Source: Seminavis robusta
Taxonomy: Eukaryota; Bacillariophyta; Bacillariophyceae; Naviculales; Naviculaceae
Assembly (NCBI GenBank): GCA_903772945.1
Contig: CAICTM010000729.1
Span: forward strand, 1-50,830
Reading direction: 5' to 3'
DNA: 50,830 nt
Below the pieces are notes generated by a model that saw nothing but the letters and a program-made list of their open reading frames with translations, was not told the origin of the DNA and did not search any database. Below, piece by piece: positions 39,880 through 49,134 of the stretch (its first letter is position 1; each line of letters opens with the position of its first letter). The position numbers and the translations under genes are program-made.

Positions 39880-41047
39880 TCAGACTTCCTCTTTGACATC
39901 TTCTTGCACTACCACCGCAGTTGCCGTAAAGTGTTCTTCATTGTATCGTTCCGCATGCAATTCCAGACACGTCTTGTCATTGTAAGCCCCGTACTTGCTG
40001 GTATCGACCCGTGGAGCCGATCCTGACGAACAGAGCGGGACACCAAAGAGTTGTCCAATATTGGCGGCAATCTTGATGCGTGTTTGACAGTCTTCATGAG
40101 AGCATTCGTACCCCGTTTTGCGCATACAAATGACACAACGACGTCGTTTCCCCACCCTCAATGCCATGGTGTCGTGTTCTTCGCCACATGTGGATGCCTG
40201 TCGTTGTTTTTTTCGCAAACGCTGTGGTGTGGCGGGAACATACGCCGCAATGGAGGCTTTATAAATACATAATATCCAGTGAAACAGACAAAGAGAAACT
40301 TGAGGATTCTTTTGAGACGTGAAAAGATGCAGACTTCTCCAACCGTGTGTAGCACAACCAAAAAGACATGGAGAAAGTAACACTTGTCCTTACCACCAGC
40401 CCCTGGGGCAGCGTTGGCCGAAGCCGCCATGGCAGCCTTGTATTCCTCAATGCTCAGAGTGTTTGCTTTGCCTTTACGCTTCCCAGTTGCAGCAGTAGGC
40501 ACTGCAGCAGGAACCAGTTGCTGCATGGATGCTGCTGATTGATCAAGTGGAGTGGATGAATTGGGTGGAGGAGAATCCAAAAAGAATGAGAATACAACTC
40601 ACAATCCATCCATCAAATCAGCAACCCAAGGCCATTACTATCATAAACAAACTCACACTTTGCTGCTTTTGGTGGTGGTTGTTCCGCAGGTGCCACAATT
40701 TTGATGGGATCATCGTAAATGGCCATGAGTGGAAGTTCCGAATTGGCCGCCAGTGGCACGGCACATCCTCCCGCCGTGACGGACGAATGATAAACTTGAC
40801 AACACGGTGCCGAAATGGATTCTAGTTCGACGTATTCCTGCTTGACGAGCTTTTTCAAGGCGTCGACATTGCGGGGTGTCGCAAACTCCGAGGGTTGTCC
40901 GATCTTGCGACTCCCCAACAAGACTTGGACCCAGACGGTGCCACCTTTGGGCTTTTTATTGTTGTCGTCGTTCGGGTCGTCCGCATCACAGACCGCCGTG
41001 GCAGCCTCTTCAAAGACATCAAAGGGCTTGGGGCTGGGAGGATCCAT
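39880..41047 (-). CDS. Protein with ubiquitin-like N-terminus and Cys/His-rich C-terminus
   Basis: Exons 40657-41047, 40394-40534 and 39880-40256 (introns 122 and 137 bp) sum to 909 nt, 302 residues. The N-terminal half reads VWVQVLLGSRKIGQPSEFAT, VDALKKLVKQEY, SAPCCQVYHS and LPLMAIYDDP. This resembles the ubiquitin-like header of Crinkler-type proteins of oomycetes and protists, which have 'dv..lk..ik.e' in the same place (inference, moderate). The linker includes TGKRKGKANTLSIEEYKAAM. The C-terminal module RRCVICMRKTGYECSH, VPLCSSG, CLELHAERY spaces Cys/His like the zinc-binding end of piggyBac transposases (family resemblance). A 5' UTR intron at 41053-41218 is likely. It could be a host-domesticated piece of a transposon. 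Divergent from RFC2. Confidence 0.68.
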
Positions 41048-41397
41048 AATATCTGCGGTGCGGCAGAAGGGGGTGTTGGTGGGGAGTCAAAATAGAAGAA
41101 ATGTTGAGGGGGGTTGATGTGATGTGCCATGGTGGTGAAGGAGCGAAGAAGCGTTGGGGTCTTTTGGGTCTTCGCTGTTTTTGTGGTCAGTCCCCATGAC
41201 GTGTGATTGATGACTCACGACAAGATCTTCCATGTCATTGGAGGTGTTGGACGCAGTTTGGCCCGAAAGATCGATTTTGTCATTGTTTCCCTCCAACGAC
41301 CATAACACACTCCTCTTCTTCTTCTAACTAATCCATCAACATCCCATCTATCAGTCTATCTACCTACTAGTATCTTCTGATTATCACCATTGTCACC
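41048..41397. promoter_or_regulatory. Divergent promoter region, zinc-module gene / RFC2
   Basis: 350 bases. On the minus strand, CTTGTC|GTGAGTCA (41218) and CACCGCAG|ATATTATG (41053) define a plausible 166-bp 5' UTR intron. The frame upstream of it has a stop, so no coding exon is lost. Confidence 0.45.
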
Positions 41398-42881
41398 ATG
41401 AGCGCTACTGCTACTACTTCCACTTCCGCCAACTCGGGCGGCCCCACCAAGAAGCAAAAGAAGGGAGGTGGCTACCAGACTCCTTGGGTGGAAAAGTACC
41501 GTCCTAAAACGTTGGATGATGTGGTGGGCAATGAAGAGACGTTGGTCCGACTGCGCGCCATTGCCAAGGATGGAAATGTCCCCAATCTCATTCTCAGTGG
41601 ACCTCCAGGGACAGGTGCGTTATCCTTGATCATTACTATATGAAGAGACTTGAAATATCTTTTGATTGATGGCTGGATGTGGACTCACCATCATGTTTTG
41701 GGTATATTGTGTTTTCTAGGAAAAACTACCAGCGTGCACGCATTGGCACGAGAATTGTTGGGAGATGCCTACAAGAATGGAGTCTTGGAATTGAATGCAT
41801 CGGATGCTCGTGGTATTGATGTACGTTCTATTTGTGTAGAGAGTCAATGGGAAAATGGAAATGCTACCGTTTGTCTCATTCATTTATCATTATTTATCTG
41901 CATGCGATTCCCCTATTACTCTACGCATAGGTGGTCCGCAATCGAATCAAGAGTTTTGCCATGAACAAGGTCACTCTGCCTCCTGGACGGTACGTTTTCA
42001 TGGGTGGATAGAAAATGCTTGGAATGCTGCTAAGTTGGGTCCATCGATCTGATTTCTTTCTATTGTTTGGTCGCCGCCTTTCTTAGGCACAAGATTATCA
42101 TTTTGGATGAGGCTGATAGGTAAGTACGAGATACTATTACTGCAGAGTTGTGGCACGGACAATCTACGGTATTCTCCAATTCTTGCTTGTTTAAACTAAC
42201 TAATCTCCATCTCACTCCATAATATTATGTTATAGCATGACTGGCGCCGCCCAACAAGCGCTTCGACGAACGATGGAAATCTATTCCAAAACGACCCGTT
42301 TTTGTTTGGCATGCAATATTTCGACCAAAATCATTGAAGCCATTCAATCGCGGGCTGCCATTTTGCGGTATTCCCGTCTCACCAACGAACAAGTGTTGAG
42401 TTGTCTCATCAAAGTGGCCGCCGCCGAAAAAGTGTCGTACACCAATGACGGATTGGAAGCGCTGTTGTTTACGGCCGAAGGAGATATGCGTCATGCCCTC
42501 AACAATTTTCAAGCGTGTACGAGTCGCGGAGGAGTCGTCAATCAATCGACGGTCTTTTTAGTGTGCGATCAACCACATCCCAAAATATTGGGCGAAATCA
42601 TTGCGGCGTGCCAACAAGGAAATACGGGTCCGGCCGTGCGTCAAATGAAGGATTTGTGGAAGACGGGTTATGCGGCCAGTGATATTATCGGGACGTTGTT
42701 CAAAGTGACCAAATCGAGCAAGGATCTACCGGAAGCATTGAAATTGGAATATCTTCGTGAAATTGGGTTTACGCACATGCGTGTCATTGATGGATGCAAT
42801 ACGTTGTTGCAATTGTTGGGGTTGATTGGACGATTGTGTCAAATAGCCGCGGTGGACCAGAACAACAAGGAGAGTCAGTAA
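41398..42881 (+). CDS. RFC2: Replication factor C subunit 2 (clamp loader)
   Basis: Exons 41398-41614, 41720-41820, 41931-41989, 42087-42119 and 42236-42881 (introns 105, 110, 97, 116 bp) give 351 residues, close to human RFC2. Motifs are [19 protein letters not shown], Walker A GPPGTGKTT (split by intron 1 between G and K), [29 protein letters not shown] (Walker B, split), [30 protein letters not shown] and [12 protein letters not shown] (sensor 2 side). It loads PCNA at primer ends with the other RFC subunits (family knowledge). Exon 4 is only 33 nt. The box V residue usually Asp in S(D/N)DRGI is Ala here (SDARGI). Confidence 0.95.
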
Positions 42882-43362
42882 TAAGAAGAAGACCTGCCAA
42901 AACTATTTGATGCCCTGCCCTGCGAAGGCTATGAACAATTACCGAGTTCCTGCTTTCCCCGACCACATTGGGTCTTCTATTTCCAGACGGAAGAAGAGTC
43001 CGTTGGTATCAATGCCTTTGACCATCAGAGACGTGATGGGGGCTGCCGATGGTGGCCCATCTGCTACATAGATCAAATTAGTAAAAAACTGGCAGCACTA
43101 GACACCCTGCAAACCCGCAATAAAATGCGGATAGCCAGAACGACGTTGATATTATGTAATGCAAGTCTAAATAGTATACAAGATCATGCTAATGGTAGAT
43201 TGTGGATTGTTGTCTGTTTGACTTTTTCATTTATTTCTGGAACTTGCGTCTCTTCACTCACACGAAAACATAAAATAGCCCCCTCTGCTGTTTGATTGAT
43301 AGATGCTCCATAGCCAACCGTAGCCAGCAAGCACCTGATTGTTGTTTCCTTTTTCCTTTTAC
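42882..43362. other. Convergent intergenic, RFC2 / acidic protein
   Basis: About 480 bases. No gene or repeat seen. Confidence 0.5.
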
Positions 43363-43938
43363 TCATTCATAATCACTCTTGTACTCTGAGATATCGTAGG
43401 AATAATCTCCACCATCGTATTCATCCATCTGGTAGTCTTGGACTTGATATCCCGTACCCTTTTGCTCAAAGTACGTCGATTGTTGGGGTGCTTCCGTGTT
43501 GCGTCTTACGGCGGCTGGTTTTGGTTCGACCGACCGTGTGACCAACGCCGGACTGGTCAAGCGTCGTTCTCGATGATTCTCGACACGAGCTACTTCATTG
43601 GCGCGGTTCACATCCAAGTCCATTTGATTGTTGTACGCCGGGACCTTGCGGTTGTGTTGGGAGACACTGAGGCGTTCCGCGCAAGACGCTTGTCGGCCTT
43701 GTCGTTGAGCGAGTTCCAATCGTCGTTTCACATCGTCGCCGTATTTGCGGTCCGTGGGATAGTGTGGCAACACGGGGGCATCTTCTTCCGTATGCCACGA
43801 TTGGCTCAACAGCTCGTCGTCGTACACAACGGGAGTAGCGGTGGGGAGCGGCGTCGAGCCCAAGACGGAATTCGCTGGTAGCAGCGTTGCTTGCAGTTCT
43901 TCTTGCGGTCGCAGGTGACTATTGCTTGTGGATGTCAT
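43363..43938 (-). CDS. Hypothetical protein with Tyr/Asp-rich acidic C-terminus
   Basis: 191 residues from the ATG at 43938 (MTSTSNSHLRPQEEL); an extension to 43992 is possible. Not recognised. The middle is basic and polar: RKYGDDVKRRLELAQRQ, VPAYNNQMDLDVNRANEVAR. The C-terminus is YQVQDYQMDEYDGGDYSYD followed by ISEYKSDYE. No signal peptide or membrane segment. The biased composition and codon use without internal stops suggest a real gene. It is convergent with RFC2. Confidence 0.6.
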   Translation of the reverse strand: MTSTSNSHLRPQEELQATLLPANSVLGSTPLPTATPVVYDDELLSQSWHTEEDAPVLPHYPTDRKYGDDVKRRLELAQRQGRQASCAERLSVSQHNRKVPAYNNQMDLDVNRANEVARVENHRERRLTSPALVTRSVEPKPAAVRRNTEAPQQSTYFEQKGTGYQVQDYQMDEYDGGDYSYDISEYKSDYE

Positions 43939-45013
43939 TATTCTTATTGTTTGTGGTTTTGTACGGATTGTGTTCTCTGTGGTGCTATTCAAATGGATGG
44001 TGTCTTCTTACTTGGTTAGCTCTTGTGGCATGGGGTCCTGCTGGTTTTGCTGTTGCTTCTTGTTATCTTCGATTTTGCTGTCGCGTCTTGTTGAACTTGG
44101 CCTGAGCGGAATGTCCGCTTCGCACTTTCCACGTAAATATATATTAAGGTAACCTTGTATTTAAGATAGCATAAATCAATGCTATGCTTGACGCAGCTCC
44201 CTTGCTTCCATGTCCCAAGTGATTTTCAATGCCCGCTCCGCTCTGTACTGTACGGAGCCGCAGTCTACTGCTGTCTTGGTTGCGTTTGGCACTGTTTGTA
44301 TCATCCTCATCAGCAAGCCAAACCTAAGATTAACCAAAGCAAACAATAAATACCTGGTAGGTACCACCAAAGCAATGCAAAATAGAAATGCATCTGTTTT
44401 GCTTCCATCGTCGCATAGCTAGTGCTGGCTTAGCCAGTTTATCAGTTGAGTACAGTACGTGTACAATCCAGCACTGAAAATGTTTGGGAAGAGCGTCAAA
44501 GTTGGTAGAAAAGATTCATTCATTTGATGATTACTTTGAACAGGTATCAGACTACGTACTCTCGGCTTGCAAACTCCCTCCCGCCGCCTTGACATAAAGA
44601 TATTCTGGCTACGGTGCGGTAGTTCAAGCATGGTACGTACGATACTCTCAATATTATCAAGGGCGTCTCCGTGCCATTGCATGCAGCTCTCCATTATCCA
44701 CCGCAACTATCTATCTTTGCACTAGGAATTTTAGTACAGTATCTTAAATGCAAGTAAAAGGTGAATCGACACTGCATTTAGGAATGCCATGGTGGGGCTA
44801 AGCCCTGTTCACCACGGGCATAGCTCCACACGACTGGCGAGCGTCCCAGGTCACAGCTATGACTCTTCGGCATAGCTTTTAAGACCTTTAGAAAAGCTAC
44901 CGGTACCGGTGATGGACCAACTAACCAGCTGCTTCCGCTATTGCAGATGCTGTCACTACTTGAGTTGTAGCATGGGTAGGCGTCTTGTTGTTGCGGTACG
45001 AGTACTTTTAATA
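43939..45013. other. Intergenic
   Basis: About 1.07 kb. A short inverted repeat AGCTTTT/AAAAGCT lies near 44875-44897 and a TACCGGTACCGG at 44898. No credible gene seen. Confidence 0.5.
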
Positions 45014-45414
45014 CAGGACCGTCCGACGGTTTTCACTCAGGATTTAAAAAGCTTCCACGACTGACAAAAACTTGACCAGCACAATTAAGGGATTGTTTCT
45101 TTTAAGGGATTGTTTAAGGGATAGTCAAAGATTTAAGGGATTGTTGTTAAGGGATTGTTTATTTAAGGGATTGTTTAGGGGATAGTTGAAGAAATAGGGG
45201 ATAGTTGTATGGTATGACCATTTGGCGTTAAGGGATTGTTTAGGGGATAGTCCAAGATTTAAGGGATTGTTTTAAGGGATTGTTTCCTTAAGGGATTGTT
45301 TAAGGGATAGTTGATGAGTTAAGGGATTGTTTAAGGGATTGTTTTAAACGGTCATTCAGTCGTGGCAATTTCAAGTTTTTTTAAATCCTGTGTGAAAACC
45401 GTCGGACGGTCCAG
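45014..45414. mobile_element. Tc1/mariner-like MITE with internal minisatellite
   Basis: Inverted ends of about 50 bp: the left reads CAGGACCGTCCGACGGTTTT, CACTCAGGATTTAAAAA, CCACGACTG; the right end's complement reads CTGGACCGTCCGACGGTTTT, CACACAGGATTTAAAAA, CCACGACTG. TA flanks both ends (45012-45013, 45415-45416), the target duplication of Tc1/mariner elements. The 401-bp length without coding capacity makes it non-autonomous. The interior is a minisatellite. Confidence 0.85.
45085..45345. repeat. Degenerate minisatellite, unit TTAAGGGATTGTT
   Basis: I count eleven AAGGGATTGTT units and about five of a variant (A/G)GGGATAGT, with spacers of 0-15 bases. They are all on one strand and confined between the inverted ends of the MITE. 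Confidence 0.9.
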
Positions 45415-45416
45415 TA

Positions 45417-45683
45417 GCTTCCAAAGCCTTCTGGAAGGCCCACCGGTTTCAATGCTCCCACCTTGAACCCATCCTCTCTAGCTAGAGTTCATTCGTTCAT
45501 TCATTCCCACCTTTCCCATCGTCTCGTCTAACCCATAGGAACCTCTCCGTGACAAACCATCGCATGCAGAGAGAGCTCATTCACGATCCACATGCCCGCT
45601 ACCGGTAGCTACTACCGTAGCTAGGCCACCCCACACCGCCTTTCACGCACACAAAAGACAAGGTTTTCTTGCGCAAGCTCAAG
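45417..45683. promoter_or_regulatory. Promoter/leader of LRR gene
   Basis: It contains CTAGCTAG (45478) and TACCGGTA (45600) palindromes. The MITE ends ~270 bp before the ATG. Confidence 0.35.
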
Positions 45684-47540
45684 ATGAGCGAGTCCTCCAC
45701 CACCGCACCCTCGACCATGAAAGACCCTCCAGCGGCTTCACTCCCTGCAACTCCTAGTGGTAGGTCCGATGTGGCTTCATTACCACCGGCAGCAACCCAG
45801 TCCAACAGATCTGAGAATGTGCCCTTGCCAATTCTAAGGGCCGAGGCGAATCTATCGGAAAAGCAGATTTGGATGGCTGCAGACAACAATTCAAGTGAAG
45901 ACGAAGCCACTATAACAAAGAAAGAGTCGGTCCGCCTCTATGAGGAGTCTCTTTATGCAGACAAGGCTGAGAAAGCAGCCGACAAGACTGCCGCTGATAA
46001 CATCGACGGATTGCTGCCCTGTCGCCAAGAACCAATCCCTGGTCCTCCTGAATTGCGAAGTGCTGCCAACATTTCCATGTCAGCCGCCAAACCAGGTGCC
46101 TTTCCTGTAGCTGGCGTTTCAGCGAGAGGTGATGGGTTTCTTGGTGGTGTTTTCGAAGAAAATAATATTGAACAGAACGTGCGCCAACCCACGGAAGTGC
46201 AGGAATCGTTGGAAATCATTATTGCCAATGTAATTAACAACGACGAATACCCCATTGAGGCGAGTGTGGTGGATGATGAAGACTATGAGGATGCCAGTGT
46301 TCATCATCGCAGTCAAGTACTCGAAGATCTCGAAGAGGCAACCAATGTCAAACCACTTCCTCCTAGACCCCCAGAAGGGAGATCGAAGGTGGGAGTCTTC
46401 ACCATAATTCTCTTGCCATTTTTGGGGGTAGTGCTGGCAATTGTGCTGATACCAACCCTTTCACAAGATGATAGCAAAGAGACTCATGAAGCCTCCACAC
46501 AAGAACAAAATCAACAAGAGATTCCTTTAGACCAGGAAAGCATCACTGCCACATACCCACCCTTTGACAACAGCAGCACACTTCATCACAGTACATTCAC
46601 TGACATCCTCGACAATCCTGGGAGTCCAAGGTGGAAAGCAAACAATTGGATGTGGGAAGACCCACTCTTCCAGTCATATCCAAGTTGGCGCCAACACCAA
46701 AGGTTTGCCATGGCTGTTATTTACTACTCCACAGACGGTGACAACTGGCTTCAGAACGATCATTGGTTGTCCTATAGCGCGCCAGAGTGTGAGTGGTTTT
46801 CACAAAGTCCAACACCCTGTGATGTAGAGGGACGACTTATTATTCAAGATTACAAATACAACAATTTAGGGGGCACGCTGCCATCAGAGATTCAGATCCC
46901 ATCCACAAAGATTGTTGACTACTCCCACAACAATATCTCTGGTTATCTACCTCAGCTTGTGGACAACAATCACTTTGAACAGTTCATTCTCTCCAATAAC
47001 AGCCTGAGTCCATTTCCTGTTGTGGCTGACTCTGGCCTCATTGGAGAATACAGAAAAGTCATCCGGATCGATTCCAACAACATTGAATTCAAAAACATGG
47101 GACTATTACGGGTGTTTCCAAATTTGGAAGTTTTGAACATGACTAAAAATGTTATTGCGAGCACACTGCCAACAGAAGTACAGCTGACACCAAACCTGAT
47201 ATACTTGGGAATTGGTGACAATCTTTGCATGGGGACCATACCCACAGAGCTTGGTTTGCTTCCTGCGCTGACTGGCTTGGATATTTCAGACAATCTAGCT
47301 CTGGAAGGAACACTTCCCACAGAGCTCGGGCTGCTATCTTCCCTTGTTGACTTGGATGTTTCCAACAATATGGCTTTGAATGGGACTCTTCCAGAAGAGC
47401 TTCGTGATTTGAAGAATTTGAGTCGGTTGGATATCTCTGGGACATCCACCACTGGCATCATTCCAATGGTGTTGTGCTCCAGAAACAACAGTGGTTCCCT
47501 GGAGCTGATTGCCGACTGCAGCCAGATGGAGTGCTGCTAG
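45684..47540 (+). CDS. Membrane-anchored leucine-rich repeat protein
   Basis: 618 residues from the ATG at 45684, single exon. A long N-terminal part (~230 residues) is acidic and disordered and would face the cytosol. One hydrophobic segment follows (VGVFTIILLPFLGVVLAIVL, residues ~235-258). The outer part has a conserved start RFAMAVIYYSTDGDNWLQND, then CEWFSQSPTPCD and LRRs such as LGGTLPSEI, LIYLGIGDNLCMGTIPTELG, LTGLDISDN, LEGTLPTELGLLSSLVDLDV and LNGTLPEELRDLKNLSRLDI. It ends with Cys-rich CSQMECC. The order (disordered N-term, TM, plant-type LRR ectodomain) is a common receptor-like family in large-genome pennate diatoms (family knowledge). No kinase domain is present. The ligand is unknown. 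The stop TAG overlaps a CTAGCTAG. Confidence 0.85.
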   Translation: MSESSTTAPSTMKDPPAASLPATPSGRSDVASLPPAATQSNRSENVPLPILRAEANLSEKQIWMAADNNSSEDEATITKKESVRLYEESLYADKAEKAADKTAADNIDGLLPCRQEPIPGPPELRSAANISMSAAKPGAFPVAGVSARGDGFLGGVFEENNIEQNVRQPTEVQESLEIIIANVINNDEYPIEASVVDDEDYEDASVHHRSQVLEDLEEATNVKPLPPRPPEGRSKVGVFTIILLPFLGVVLAIVLIPTLSQDDSKETHEASTQEQNQQEIPLDQESITATYPPFDNSSTLHHSTFTDILDNPGSPRWKANNWMWEDPLFQSYPSWRQHQRFAMAVIYYSTDGDNWLQNDHWLSYSAPECEWFSQSPTPCDVEGRLIIQDYKYNNLGGTLPSEIQIPSTKIVDYSHNNISGYLPQLVDNNHFEQFILSNNSLSPFPVVADSGLIGEYRKVIRIDSNNIEFKNMGLLRVFPNLEVLNMTKNVIASTLPTEVQLTPNLIYLGIGDNLCMGTIPTELGLLPALTGLDISDNLALEGTLPTELGLLSSLVDLDVSNNMALNGTLPEELRDLKNLSRLDISGTSTTGIIPMVLCSRNNSGSLELIADCSQMECC

Positions 47541-47731
47541 CTAGCTTACTTGCTGCATATTCGTTGTGCCACCCAGTGGCTGGCTGGATAGCGTAACGGT
47601 AACCTCGTCTCTACCATCTTTAGCGATTTGAGACACCTGGTAGAAAGTGGCTGTGAACGACCAGCTCAAGTAACCAGGCCGGGTTGAACGACTCTAGCAA
47701 ATCCTAGTGCATCTGCGAGTGCACATATCAT

Positions 47732-49134
47732 TCAGTCTGCTTCAGGATTCAGCAGATCATCCTGCCAGAGAATATTGCAGTTTGCTTTTTTCTGAAACTC
47801 CAACACATCCTTCTTGAGGACCTCACTGGCGGTCTGGTACCGACCCGGCACAGACAATGCCTGAATGTCTGTGGCTAGACAAACAGGCCCATGGATTTGT
47901 ACCTCCTTGTAAGACCTGCAATTGGATTCAATGCCACCGGCTCGTGCCGACTTGCACACATTGATCATAGAAGACAGATCATCATCTGGGGCGAATACAG
48001 AGACCAACAAAGAAACATGTATGAGACGGACAGAGGGATACTCAAAACTCCAGTAAACTTTTTGCTCCTGCGTTGCTTACTACTGTATCCATCCAGAACA
48101 TGAGCATAAAACTCATGAGTTGCAAGAGTCGCACTGGTCACAAAGGCTCCAGTGTCCTTGCTGAAGAAGGTAGAGCGGTACCGAACATTTGGTTGAAGAA
48201 TCATGAAAATGTTGCCATACGAGCGAGCACTTCGGACACCTCGGACATCACCAGAGACATTGAGACAGCCGTACTTAGGTCTGTCAAAGCATGCTGATGA
48301 GTTGTAGCACCCCCCAAACATGTGACTCTCCCATCCTCCTCTAGCGCTCTTGTCCCTGGTCCCTCCAGAAGTGTTGGTCTCAAAGAGGTTTCGGTAGTGA
48401 GTGTCCTTTACCAAAAGAGACAGAGTGGATTCCCTCAGGTGAATTACGATGGTGGCATCATCTTGGATGTAGTCCAGACACTGCTGTAGATCCTCTGGTG
48501 TGAAACCCAAGTTGATGAAGCGAGATTGTAGTTTAGGCAGGGATTTGTTGTGCATATCCTTGGCCTTCCTTTTGACATAGTCAATGGCATTCTTTTGACT
48601 GGGTACCAGCAAGTCAAATACTTCTTGTTTGGAAGGATGGTTTAGTGAGTGATTCTTGTTGCCCTGTTCTTCTTCGGCTCGTTGAAACTCCTGAGCAACG
48701 ACCATATCCAGAATCATTTGCTCTTCCTGTTCATCTCTTTGGAGCTGTCTTGCAACAGCCATGTCGCAATCTTCTTCCTGTTCATCTCTTTGGAGCTGTC
48801 TCGCAACGGCCCTGTCACACTCTTCCTGTTCAATGCTGGCTTTCTTTTGATCTTCTTCTTCTTCGTCGAGGAAAAAAGTGTCGAGAGATTCTAGCTCCTC
48901 TTCCCACTGGAGCTGTTGCAGGAAGGCCAATTCGCCCTCTCCTTGCCAGTCCATTGCCTTGCTTTGTTTGTCTTCATCTCCCCGGTGCTGAAAGGCTTGA
49001 GCCATGGCGTCGTCAAGAGCTTCTCGTTCCAGGTCTTCTTCTCGTTGTAGCTGTTCGGCAACTGTTCTGTCGAGTTCCTCGAACCCGGCCATATCAAGGG
49101 CAGTGGTGGTGGCGGCGGTTGCGGTTGCGTCCAT
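47732..49134 (-). CDS. DUF3626-like protein with N-terminal UIM-like helical repeats
   Basis: Exons 48081-49134 and 47732-47985 (95-bp intron, ACAGTA|GTAAGC ... CCCCAG|ATGATG) encode 435 residues. The N-terminal ~160 residues contain at least five 'ld.avA.qlQrdeqEe' helices (LDRTVAEQLQREED, CDRAVARQLQRDEQEE, CDMAVARQLQRDEQEE, LDMVVAQEFQRAEEE). They resemble ubiquitin-interacting motifs, but the UIM Ser is Gln here, so the match is only partial. The C-terminal part carries RPKYGCLNVSGDVRGVRS, YGNIFMILQPNVRYRSTFF, LATHEFYAHVLDGYS and YKEVQIHGPVCLATDIQAL, the pattern of DUF3626, better known from bacteria (family knowledge). A CUE-like LPKLQSRFINLGFTPEDLQQ lies between. An ADP-ribosyl-transferase-like role for DUF3626 is only a guess. 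Confidence 0.75.
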
